DNA of 64,000 bases from Hygrophila difformis (lineage: Eukaryota > Streptophyta > Magnoliopsida > Lamiales > Acanthaceae): NCBI GenBank assembly GCA_030278955.1, contig JAOANR010000011.1, forward strand, positions 43,821,417 to 43,885,416, in the 5' to 3' direction. A program made the position numbers and the translations under genes. Positions 1 through 9,810 of the stretch are shown here, piece by piece. Positions within the stretch are counted from its first letter, which is position 1. Each line of letters starts with the position of its first letter. The notes below the pieces were generated by a model. It was not told where the DNA came from and did no database searches. It saw nothing but the letters and a program-made list of their open reading frames with translations.

Positions 1-450
1 AAAAAAATAAAAAAAAAGTGATACTTCAATACATATGAATTTGCAGGATCGCATACAAACCGCTTCCCACCCGTGGGTGGACATGGTTGAGCGCCAGAAT
101 ATTCCTTTAGATTTCTGGAAATTAGATTACTTTTGGAATATATCTGAGGTCACTGATGTATGTAGGAGGCCCCAACTGTCGGGAAACAAGTAATTTACCT
201 CGTGTCATGACAAAAGGTCATCATACCCAAAATAAAGAAATGAGAAATGGTAATGTAAAAACTTGCAAATTGCAATCGTGTTTGTGTAAATAACACGTTG
301 AAGGTAACATACATGGAAAGATACGCACATAGGGAAAACGACCCAAACTCATCTTCTTTTTTCCTTATAAAACTTGGCATATAACTATAAGTATATTATT
401 TTCTCGCATGAATGAAACATTTGCAAGTTGTACGTTAGGATTGCACTTAA

Positions 451-487
<37 letters not shown>

Positions 488-718
488 AATTAAAATCCTT
501 TCTTTCCAAATTTTGAAAAGTTTCATTAGCTATATGTTTATGAAATAATTAGAATTTAATGTTTAAATTTTAGAATTCGAGTTTGAATTTAATAGTAAAA
601 AATTATTTTCGGTGTTAGAGTTTAAAATTACATTTTAGATGTTGGATTTGGAAAAGTTAAAACATGGAGAAGGGTAGACTTTAGCAAAAAATAATCCTAA
701 ACTTATCAACATTGGCGG
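1..718. other. AT-rich intergenic sequence, no gene seen
   Basis: I see no convincing coding exon here. The only clear structure is a TA dinucleotide run near 452-484. The remainder is AT-rich with short open frames that resemble no family I know. Confidence 0.6.
452..484. repeat. (TA)n microsatellite
   Basis: About 16 uninterrupted TA units, read directly in the sequence. Likely length-variable; no function is suggested by context. Confidence 0.9.
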
Positions 719-727
719 ATATTTATA

Positions 728-1061
728 CGAAAAAAAAAAACACATTTAGTCCCATAACTTTTTTCAATTTCCAAAACCATCCCATAACAATCTTAATCAT
801 CGCCGAACTCATCCATGAACCTGGTTTTTTCGCTTATCAACATCGAACCCGTCCCATAACTACCCTAATATGGAGGAATGGATTCGGCAATAATCAGAGT
901 AGTTATCGGACGGGTTCGGCCATTATTAGAGAAAAAACTGGGTTCATTGACGGGTTCGGCGAAGATTATGGTAGTTATAGGACGAAATTGTCTAATTCGA
1001 TATTTGTTGGACTGTTTTTAAAATTTTTTAAATTATTGGATGGTATGGGTTTTTTTTTTCC
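728..1061. mobile_element. Hairpin MITE, Mutator-like (9-bp TSD)
   Basis: The right end, read in reverse complement, begins GGAAAAAAAAAACCC and the left end begins CGAAAAAAAAAACAC. The two halves (about 760-870 and 890-985) are inverted copies sharing GCCGAAC and CCATAAC words. ATATTTATA lies at 719-727 and again at 1062-1070, as expected for a 9-bp Mutator-type target duplication. There is no transposase, so the element is non-autonomous. The family call rests on TSD length and terminal GG only. Confidence 0.6.
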
Positions 1062-1090
1062 ATATTTATACCCCTAAACTAATTTTTAAA

Positions 1091-1152
1091 CAAAAAATAC
1101 ACCTGAAGTTTAAATCTTTGGAAAATTAATTTAAACTTTAGGTGTATTTTTT
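1091..1152. repeat. Small inverted repeat (hairpin)
   Basis: AAAAAATACACCTGAAGTTT is followed about 20 bases later by its near reverse complement ending in TTTAGGTGTATTTTTT. The arms are about 24 bases. It may be the end of a decayed MITE. Confidence 0.6.
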
Positions 1153-1431
1153 ACGAAACGCAAACCTTAACCTTAAGTACCAAATAAAATAATTAAAATT
1201 AACTTATAATCATTTAGTTTTTAACAGGCATCTTCAAAATGTGAATACATTTGAGAAATGGGAAATAATAAGGCAACGCCCTAAAAGAATTGAAAAGGAA
1301 ATATCTATTTAAAGTGGCGAAGTCCTAGTAGGACTTTAATGAATATAATGACGTATACAGCAAGGAAACACGTCGAAAAATGTTGTCGAGATATGCATTT
1401 GCACTGCTGCATCTTTATCATTCAATCTGCC

Positions 1432-2383
1432 TGTTATCGCAAGAATTTGGATTGCGCCTTCAAAAAAGTTAAGAACAATGAACAGGAAACTGGTTCCTTA
1501 CCCACTGTCAATTACAGGAACTAAAATTATCTAACTACGAACTACAACTATGAACTACGCTAGAGAAACTAAACTACGAACTAATAAGAAATAAAATCTC
1601 CTGAGGAGTGTTGATGTGGTGTTGGTTCCCCTTTTTCCAGCCTTGATCGGTATTTATAGGAGGTGATGTAACCGCTGTAGAAGAACTGCTCCATGATCCA
1701 AGCCCTTTTATAACCATCCCGTCTGTACGCCTCAGCCTGACTACTCCGCGTGGTTGTTTATTTCGCTTAATATGCTATCCTCCTTGGGGTCAATCGGTCT
1801 AGATGATACACTATCCCTTGGTCCTGGCATAGGTGATTGTCCATTTGGTCTTGGCCTAACGGGCAGATAGGAAACTGTCCCTTTGGCCTGACGGGCAGAT
1901 ATGTGACTGTCCCTATGGTCTTGACCTCACGGACAGATAGGTGACTGTCCCTTTGGTCTTGGCCTAACGAGCAGATAGGTGACTGTCCATTTGGCCTGAC
2001 GGGCAGATAGGTGGCTGTCTCTTTGGTCTTGGCCTGACGGACAGATAGGTGATTGTCCCTTTGGTCTTGGCCTAATGGGCAGAGAGGTGACTGTCCCTTT
2101 GGCCTGACGGGCAGATAGGTGACTGTCCATTTGGCCTGACGGGCAGATAGGTGACTGTTCCTTTTGTCATGGCCTAGCGGGCAGATAGGTGATTGTCCCT
2201 TTGGTCTTGGCCTAATGGGCAGATATGTGACTGTCCATTTGGCCTGACGGGCAGATAGGTGACTGTCCCTTCGGCCTGATGGGCAGGTAGGTGACCGTCT
2301 ATTCGGTCCTGGCCCAACGGGCAGATAGGTTTAATTGATATGATTATCTTATTTATTTATTTATTTATTTTTTGATGAAAACA
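1432..2383 (-). repeat. 3' LTR of the outer gypsy element
   Basis: This sequence matches 34410-35305 joined to 4449-4589. Shared landmarks are the segment CCCACTGTCAATTACAGG, the minisatellite block and the terminal ATTT-rich stretch ending in AACA. Compared with the other LTR it lacks about 70 bases near 1450 (present at 4470-4530). On the minus strand it begins TGTTTTCATC and ends GATAACA. Confidence 0.8.
1861..2330. repeat. LTR minisatellite, copy 1 (14 units)
   Basis: Tandem units built around GGGCAGATAGGTGACTGTCC, separated by either a short (CTTTGGCCTGAC) or longer (CTTTGGTCTTGGCCTAAC) linker. I count 14 GGCAGATAG-type cores, several with single-base changes. The repeats create long open frames of low-complexity protein on both strands, which I do not regard as genes. 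Confidence 0.9.
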
Positions 2384-2410
2384 ATTACCCCCCCCCCCCC
2401 CCCCCCCCCG
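2384..2410 (-). other. Poly-G polypurine tract of the outer gypsy element
   Basis: A run of 22 C on the plus strand (2388-2409), hence 22 G on the element strand, sits directly against the 3' LTR start. This is where the plus-strand primer of reverse transcription is expected. An almost pure G tract is unusual for this role. Confidence 0.65.
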
Positions 2411-3005
2411 CAATTCAAATATTCAAAAAGTGAAAACGAAACTTTTTGAATGTTTTGAATGATAACTCGGGCAATTAGCGTTGTTCGTATTTCCTCAGGT
2501 TCATCTTTTATTATTCTAGCTATACGGTTTAAAGCCCCATCTAAAAACTCGAATTTAAACTCTTTTGTTGCCATTGGTTGGCATATCCCTTGGATGTGTA
2601 AAATTTTTTTCGTAACTTTTTTTTTTGATTTCTGTCGACTGGACCTCAAGCGGGTGAAGAATTGTTTTGTTTTATTCATCGATTGAGGGTGGGCAATTTT
2701 TTTTTTTTAAAAAAAAACCTTTCCATCCCATGATCGACTGGGATGATGCCCATTTTTTTCCATGTCCATCGACTGGGACTTTGGTAAGTTTTTTTTTTTG
2801 TCAGTTGGCCATGGTCTTGGCAAACAAATTTCAATCCCCCTTCTTTTTTTCTTTTAAAAAAAACTGTAGTAGCCGCGTAGACCACTTGCAAAATTTATTT
2901 TTATTATTTTTATCATAGGCATCCCAAGTTTAGTCAAATTTGGGCCATGGTATCAACTTATTCTATATGGCCCCAAGGATGCCTTATACATCTACTACAT
3001 ATTGA
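2411..3005 (-). other. Internal remnant of the outer gypsy element, no recognisable gene
   Basis: This lies between the gag remnant and the polypurine tract where several kilobases of pol would be expected. I recognise no protease, reverse transcriptase or integrase motif. Repeated phrases around ATCGACTGGGA (about 2676, 2730, 2768) suggest local duplication or rearrangement. Confidence 0.5.
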
Positions 3006-4382
3006 TTACCCTGGTTGGTGAGGTAACAACACTAAGTCACCTTGCTCTTTAAACAAAGCTTCCAAACGTATGGCCTTAGATGCTAAAGCCGATAAGTTTG
3101 AAATCTTTTGGGCAATCAATTCTTCTCTATACTTAGGTGCCATATTTCCAACCATGATTTTAGCAATCTCAGAGTCGCTCAGGGCGGTTGAGAAACGTGA
3201 CTTCAACCGCCTCACCCTTTCTATGAAGGCTATCACTGACTCATTTGGTAACTGCTTAGCATCCACTATGTCAATAATTGACATAGTTGGCACCGGATTA
3301 AAGAAGCGAGAATGGAATGCAGTCTCCATGTCGTCCCACGTTCTAAAATGGCCAGCAGGTAAGTTTGCAAACCACGAAAATGCAATTTTAGTTAAAGATA
3401 GTGAGAATAACGACATTTTATAATAGGGATTTCTCGCAATTCCCCTAGTTGGGCCGTAAACCGCCCTACATGCTCGATGGTGGATGCATCATCCTCACCT
3501 GAAAATGTGGAAAAATCGGGCACTCGAAACCCCCTGGGCAGAGGATGATCGTGGGTTATGGCCTCTGGGTATGGCTTTCGGTAAGCCATCCGACCAGTTG
3601 GCCTCACATTCAGGCCAAATTGAGTCCGTAGCATGTCTGCCAAGACATCTGGATCAACCATAGGGCCCTGCTGAGGAGCAGGTCGATTAGGGTTAGGATT
3701 TACGCCATCAAGTGGCGGTCCTTGATTTTGCGTGTCTGGAGGAAGAACATGTATCATTGGTGGGGTGAATTGGACGTTAGGAGCAATTGGATTGACCACT
3801 GGTGGCCTCCAAAGCTCCTGAGTCGTCCCTAAACCACCCATCGACTTGATAGGGGATGTATTCATCGGACGGTAATTCGCATCCGTGGGGACAAAGGCAG
3901 GCTGCCCCCCTAGTGGGATGTTGTTTGGGTATGTTGTGACAGGCCTGCAAGGCCTAGCATTGCTGGACTCGGGCCTATCAAAATTTTGGGAGTACATATC
4001 CCCTCCACCAAAGGATGGTGAAAGGCTAGGTGGGGGGTGGTATGGATGGAACTTGTCCCGTAGGGGCATTAGTTGCCCAACTCGGGAAACTGCCCATGCA
4101 AAAGGCATACGGCCCAGGGGCATAAAAACCCTGATTTAGAGATGCCAGTGCGGAAAGTTCATTCCTCATAGCCTGGAAGTGGCTATTTAGGCGACTATCC
4201 AGCATTTCCCCAAGTTGGGTCATTAAGTCCGCAGGTATTAAGTCCATTGGTGGATTTACACCTGTATTTTGCCTAGTTGTGGGCACTGCTGGAGTTACAG
4301 ATGCATGAGAACTGGTGGTGTTTTGAGGAGTAGACATGTTTGTCCGTGTTATAATTCGTGATCTTAACACCAATTGATCCAA
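3006..4382 (-). pseudogene. Ty3/gypsy gag remnant, frameshifted
   Basis: Gag would form the retroelement capsid. Three overlapping minus-strand frames (4382-4026, 4123-3392 and 3416-3006) read consecutively as one gag protein broken by two frameshifts, near 4030-4120 and 3395-3420. The N-terminal part is Ser/Thr/Pro-rich and disordered-looking. The C-terminal frame has the hallmark of the retrotransposon gag domain: a WFANLPAG motif, then FHSRFFNP, then an EFxxRVRRLKSRF-type helix (here IAFIERVRRLKSRF). The first ATG, at 4382, lies about 50 bases inside the primer-binding site, as expected. No protease or polymerase follows, so the copy cannot be autonomous. Confidence 0.8.
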
Positions 4383-4428
4383 ATGATCTAGATCTGCTAA
4401 TTGATCTATCGTGGTTGATTGTTCAATC

Positions 4429-4446
4429 TCCCACTTTGGTCGCCAA
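4429..4446 (-). other. Primer-binding site of the outer gypsy element
   Basis: On the minus strand the LTR end ATAACA is followed after two bases by TTGGCGACCAAAGTGGGA. The position and the TGGCG start fit a tRNA primer site. I have not assigned the tRNA. Confidence 0.6.
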
Positions 4447-4448
4447 TT

Positions 4449-4589
4449 TGTTATTGCAAGAATTTGGATAACAACAAATAGTAAGCCTCTTGCAGGCTAA
4501 GACGATAGAATTTGAATAAACTCTCTTTCGTTGGATTGCGCTTTCAAAAAAGTTAAGAACAATGAACAGGAAATTGGTTCCTTTGCCAC
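4449..4589 (-). repeat. 5' LTR of the outer gypsy element, internal-side piece
   Basis: It matches 1432-1505, including TTAAGAACAATGAACAGG and GGTTCCTT, with an extra segment of about 70 bases. It is cut at 4589 by the Athila-type LTR; the continuation is at 34410. The junction bases GCCAC pair with CCCAC at 34410-34414. Confidence 0.75.
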
Positions 4590-7538
4590 TAAAACTTCTG
4601 ACAAATTTTCCCACACGAGTATTTTCTAAAAATTAAAAAAATTAAGATATAATCCCGGTTTTGATTTTATTTAATGAAAATCGATTTATGAAGGTGGAGT
4701 TGGGATTAGGGATATATTTATAGGTTGTCACGTTTTTATTTACTCGTGTTAAGAAATTGTGCCCCCGAAAGCGCACGGAGTCAAAAATTACAGAATTTAT
4801 AGTAAGTATCGGATCGTTCACTGGAGGATGTGCGATAGAAGCAGGGCCCACATCTTTTATAAGATTTTCCACTCGGTTACTCGATTCAAGTTTGTGTTTA
4901 ATTATCAACTACATGACATAATTTAAACTAAGCTATGAAAGCAATTAAAATTATCCTAAAAAGCAGATAAAAGTATTCTAGAAAGCAGATAAATTTATTC
5001 TAAGAAAGCAATTAAAATTATTCTAAGAAAGCAATAAAATTTATACTAAGCTATCTATCATTAATTTAGAAAAGCAGATTTAAAATGAGACAGAAGGGAC
5101 AAGAAGAAAATAATAAAAATTGGACAAGATTCAGATGAAACACAGTTAAACTTCCATTTTGTTACACAGATCTTTGTTTGGGATAATCCATCAGTTAGCT
5201 AACTCTCATGTTTTCTATACTGTGTTCCCTTTAACAGACAGGTACTTACAGTAAGAAGTTACATGCTCTTAAGAAAAAAAATTCTAAAATACCACAAACT
5301 CATAACTCCCCTTGTAATGCCTTGCAGGAGTATGTTAATCATCTGTAGTGGACAACCAACACCTGACAAATCATTAGTTGAAATGCCAAGTACTCCAATC
5401 ATTCCCCCGATCACACCCAAAGATTTAAATTAAGCCCTGAACTATTCCATAACTCCCATTCCTAGTAGCAGCTAGAAGTTCTCTCAATACATCCGAGTGA
5501 CCTCTATAAAAGCATTTAAAAGAAAGCGGTAAAGAAAGCATTTAAAAATCCTATCACTCGGAGGTTTTAAAAGCATCATACTGGTAGTAAATGAGAGCCC
5601 CCAGTCTTAATGACCGGACGCAGATCGAGAATTCCCCGACATTAGTAAACCGCTCGCAATGTTTACCTACTCCCGGGTGGTTATGAGATACAAACTAATG
5701 AAACAAACCAATAAATTAGTTTGTTCCAGATGCACTCACTCAAGACGCAAAAATAGGCTTTGGCAGAAGAGGGTAGTAGTTGAAAGAATACTCAAGCCTA
5801 CCTTAGGAAATAACCAAGGCCCACATGTTGTTCTTCTAGTATTATCTATCACACCTTATCTGAATCCAAGTGGACTCTGGTTCAGTGCAATATTTAATAT
5901 AAGATTTCCAACATACAACAATTTTGGAAAATAATTGATATATGAAAATCATTCCCTAAACAGGTACTAAACTCTCAACTAAAACACAGATCCTTTCAGT
6001 CTAGACTAGACCTAATCGCCGACTCTGCTTCTAATTTCCCAAAATCAACCCTTAGTCAAATGTGAATTAGTCATAACTGTGGAATTTATCCCTTACTCAG
6101 ATCCGGATTTTATAAATGAATTTTTGTTGGAAATTTATTTTGAGACATCTGATTGAAAATCAAGACTTCTATGTCCATGGGAAGGATCCCAAAATAATTA
6201 TGACCACAATATTTACATAATAGTATCATGCATAAATTTATTATGGAAGTGTAAAATTAAACAACCCAAAATATAATGGTGGGTTTAGACAGAATGTGAA
6301 ACACAGAGGTGAAATAGCCGGAGATGAGAGGAGTTTATTTGGCTCAAAAGATGACTAAAATAATCAGGATAGTCCGGACTGCAAACATCTGCTATCCAGG
6401 TCCTGACTATTCCAGGTGGGATGATTTTTAGACAGTGGAGTGCCCTAAATGACAGATGCCGCCGTCATCTTGAACTCCACTATCTGCGAATTTGGATAAA
6501 ACCCACATGTTCTATTACTGTAATAATTATTAGACAACATTGGCATATGTCATCGAACATTACTACAACTCTAGATTCAGGTTTGAAATTAAAATAAGGA
6601 AAAATAAAACTGTATTTGGACAGATACTAACTGAGTGGCTACTTCATTTTCTAGTGAGAAGACCGTTCGCCTGACATCGTCAGTCACTATCCAAACCATG
6701 CAAAACAACAAATAGTAATTAATACACAGACTACGGGCTACTTCATTTCCCGGTAAAGGGACTGTTCGCCAACATTATTCTATGATATTTTTCACTACTC
6801 GTTTCACACAACACAGGTAAAGACAAAATAAATAAAAGAAAATATTTTTGGGATTAAAAGAAAAATAATTTTGTATGAGAGACATTGGTTTCTCATCCAA
6901 AGTTATGAAATTAAATCCATAATTACTCTTTATGTCTTAAACAATCTTTCATTCCATAATTAATTATAGTCCGGATTATATTTAAAACACAAGAGTTTAA
7001 TTTTATTTTAATTTTGTAGAAAAATCTTTTAATGGGATTGAACAAAAATTTCTATAACAATTTAATCTTTGGTTCAGATCATTGGACTTCAGCCTTAAAA
7101 CATTGATATAGAGGTTCAATTAATTAAGTGTGAAAATGGAGAATGAAAATTTTGGCAGCATAAAGCCTTATGTTGCAATCTGGGGTATTGCGTCTTAATC
7201 CGTGGGATTAGGACGGGAATGATGCAACATAATGGTGGGTTAAAGATAATAAAAAGGAAATGACCTAACTAAAACAATAAAAAAAAATTGATCAAGTGAC
7301 AAAAAAAAGAACAAAACAGTAAACAACCCATTGAGAGAATTCCATAACAGATTTTTTTGGGAGGCATTTTCTTGCATATCTTCAAAACCAAAATAAGATT
7401 CAAACACACACATTGATTAGGTATTTTAAACCCAAAATTACAACTAAGAAAACTGTAAAATATAAAAAATGGCTAACTAAATCTAACAACCCATTTACAA
7501 ACTAAGAAAAATAAATTAAAGCTAAAGCTAGAATGAAA
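4590..7538 (-). mobile_element. Athila-type solo LTR (Athila-2), 3' part
   Basis: Read on the minus strand, this segment is homologous to the 3' half of the LTRs at 7544-12519 and 23806-28809. It shares the block at 5659-5930 (compare 10928-11200), ATTAATTACTA near 6720 (compare 10096), GTGACAACCTATAAATATATCCC at 4700-4730 and the LTR end GTCAGAAGTTTTA. It lacks their palindrome cluster. Its end at 4590 is TA rather than TG, probably a mutation. The rest of the same LTR continues at 28815 and 33568. Total length without later insertions is about 4.2 kb. No internal domain is present, so it is a solo LTR. Confidence 0.75.
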
Positions 7539-7879
7539 ACTACTGATAATGGCCAAAATTGTCCATTATTTCCAATCCATTTCCGTGTCTGAGACGGACA
7601 TTTTGATCGTAATCCCATCTTATTTTAATGAGAAAGCAGTTGAATTCGACAGATTGATGCAAGTTTGTAAGAATAATAAGCTGGGAATGAAAGACACAAA
7701 AATATGCAATTTTAATTGCATTTGTGTTAGAAAAATCCAAAAACATGAAAAAAGGAAAAAGAAAAGAAAAAAAGAAATGGCAAGATGGGGCAAAAGAATA
7801 AAATAGCCCACAAAAATCAAAAAGATGGGAAAAAGAATAAAAATCCCACAAATTGAAATTTTGGTTAAGTGTTGAAGAT

Positions 7880-8273
7880 CAATTCAGTCTATACGCAATT
7901 CGGCCTAAACCGAATTGCTCATTAGACCGAATTACTGAAGAGAAGTGTTGAAGAATAAAAGAGCAACCAATTCGGTCTGTGGCAATTCGGTCTAAACCAA
8001 ATTGACCCCTAGACCGAATTGCACTGTGGAAAGAAGAAGACCCTGAGCAGAACAGAAAAGAAGGAGTTCGATCTATGCAATTCGGTCTAGGCCGAATTGA
8101 TTGCATAGATCGAATTGCCTCAAAGCAAGGAAGCCAAGCAGGAGCCATCTTCAATTCGACAAGGCCAATTCGGTCTACCCATAGACCGAATCACCACATT
8201 TCATGCTCAAGATCAAGGAGAAAGACCTCATGTCACCAATTCGGTCTAAACCGAACTACTTGAGGAGACCGAA
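7880..8273. repeat. Palindrome cluster A of the 5' LTR (upstream of TATA)
   Basis: Five modules, roughly 7880-7934, 7968-8022, 8067-8118, 8152-8192 and 8237-8273. The fuller ones consist of an outer half-site (AATTCGGTCT or AATTCGATCT), an inner near-perfect palindrome of the type AATTCGGTCTAAACCGAATT, and an outer inverted half-site (AGACCGAATT). The cluster lies in the presumed U3 region just ahead of the TATA box. Confidence 0.9.
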
Positions 8274-8359
8274 CCACATTCGAAATTGCAGCTGTGAGCA
8301 CGAGAGAAATGCATGGCACTGTGGATGGGCCCAGATGGGCCTAGGGTTTCGAGAAGAAG

Positions 8360-8367
8360 TATAAAAG
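8360..8367 (+). promoter_or_regulatory. TATA box of the Athila-1 5' LTR
   Basis: TATAAAAG in the context GAAGTATAAAAGCTGACC, with no competing TATA of similar quality nearby. It follows GGGCC-rich sequence and cluster A. Transcription would be expected to start about 30 bases downstream. The same sequence occurs in the 3' LTR at 24622. Confidence 0.65.
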
Positions 8368-9251
8368 CTGACCTTCCTCAACACAAGAAAAATACTGACT
8401 CACACTTGGACATTTTGCTGGGAGACAAAAAGAAGGAACAGAAGGTGTTCTCCACCCCTAAAGGGTTAGGTAGGTAGTTTAGTTTAGTTAGTTTATTTTC
8501 AAGTTTGTAGTGTAGTTTTATTGCTTTGAGCTTAGTTTATTTTCATAGAAGCTTGTCACTACCTTTAGTGTAGCCATTACCATAAACTTTAAATGCTTTG
8601 TAGTTATAATGAACCCTACCTTCAAGCTAATGATGGTTTTAGGGTTATTTGTTGCTTTCAAGTGTCAATACAAGAAAGAATCCAGAGATGGGTTTTTATT
8701 TCAAGTGTTTGTCACTTATTTAATGCTTTCCTTAGCAATAAATGTTAGAATGTTTGTTTGTTTCAACTAGGTTACATTTATTATGTCCTAGTTGACTTAC
8801 ATTCTCAATAAATGCATGTTTAGTGGGTTTTTGGCTTGTTTTTACACCTTAGTGATTCAAATAAGTGTTCTTAGGTTTTAGATGATTTTAGGCTTGTTAG
8901 AATTTATTCCTATGTTTATTCGGTTGCTGTTTTATTCTCTTTATGTTAGCTTATTGTTGCCTTAGATAATGTAGGTGTTCTTATTATTATGCAAGTGTTC
9001 TTATTATTTATTAGATGTTTAAGTCTTTAATCTTTGATTGCTTGTTTGTAGAATTAAGGTTTGTTTCATGCCAATACCCGCTAGCCACGTAACATACTAT
9101 GCCTATTTTCCTTAAAACACTCATTAGTGTGGTTGTGAGGTGACATTGATGTGAAATGAAGGATTTGGTAAATCTTATCCATCGTGAACCACACAATGTA
9201 AACCGAACCTGCACTTATGAGTTCAAAATATCTTTTATGAGAGAAAAGACA

Positions 9252-9810
9252 TGCAATTCGATTTGAGGCAATTCGGTCTAAACCGAATTGCCCATGAGAA
9301 TGGAATCGCATGGCAAAAAATATTTGTTGAATGCCTTATCTAAAAATTTATATGCAATTCGATCTAGGTAATTCGGTCTATATCGAACTGCCCATGAGAC
9401 CGAATTGCATAGCAAAAATTGTTTTCATGTGATTTTCTTGCGATTCGGTCTAGACCGAATTGCACATATAGATCGAATTGGCTTTGGAAACCACATTGTA
9501 TGCATTCCATCCCTTCATGCCTTAGTTTATTTTATGTCTTACCAATTTGAATTGCAAATTCGGTCTAGACCGAATTCAATTGGTAATTCGAATTTCCCTC
9601 TTCTTGGGGTAAATGCCTTAGCCAAACTTGAGTGAAGAAATGACTTCATCAATTCGAATTGTCCAATTCGGTTTAGACCGAATTGCTTTGACAATTCGAA
9701 TTAGAGGATGCTTCATGACTTTACAAGGATTAACTGAGCACGGTATTACTTCATACCTCATGCATCCTCAATTCGGCCTAATTTGCATTTTACCCAATAG
9801 ACCGAATTGC
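9252..9810. repeat. Palindrome cluster B of the 5' LTR (downstream of TATA)
   Basis: Six modules: 9252-9310, 9352-9410, 9440-9480, 9541-9592, 9649-9704 and 9769-9810. The inner core at 9440 and 9555 is TCGGTCTAGACCGA with matching flanks. The outer flanks are module-specific but symmetric: ACCAATT with AATTGGT around 9541-9583, and ATGCAATTCG with CGAATTGCAT around 9352-9410. Confidence 0.9.

Noticed and set aside
712..1077. 121-residue open frame
   Set aside because: It covers the hairpin MITE at 728-1061 and has no recognisable domain.
5659..5934. Open frame similar to the antisense frame at 10928-11197 (shared words MRYK, CTHSR, VVERIL)
   Set aside because: At first it looked like a conserved LTR-encoded antisense protein. 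The nucleotide match appears higher than the protein match, so there is no sign of selection on the protein.
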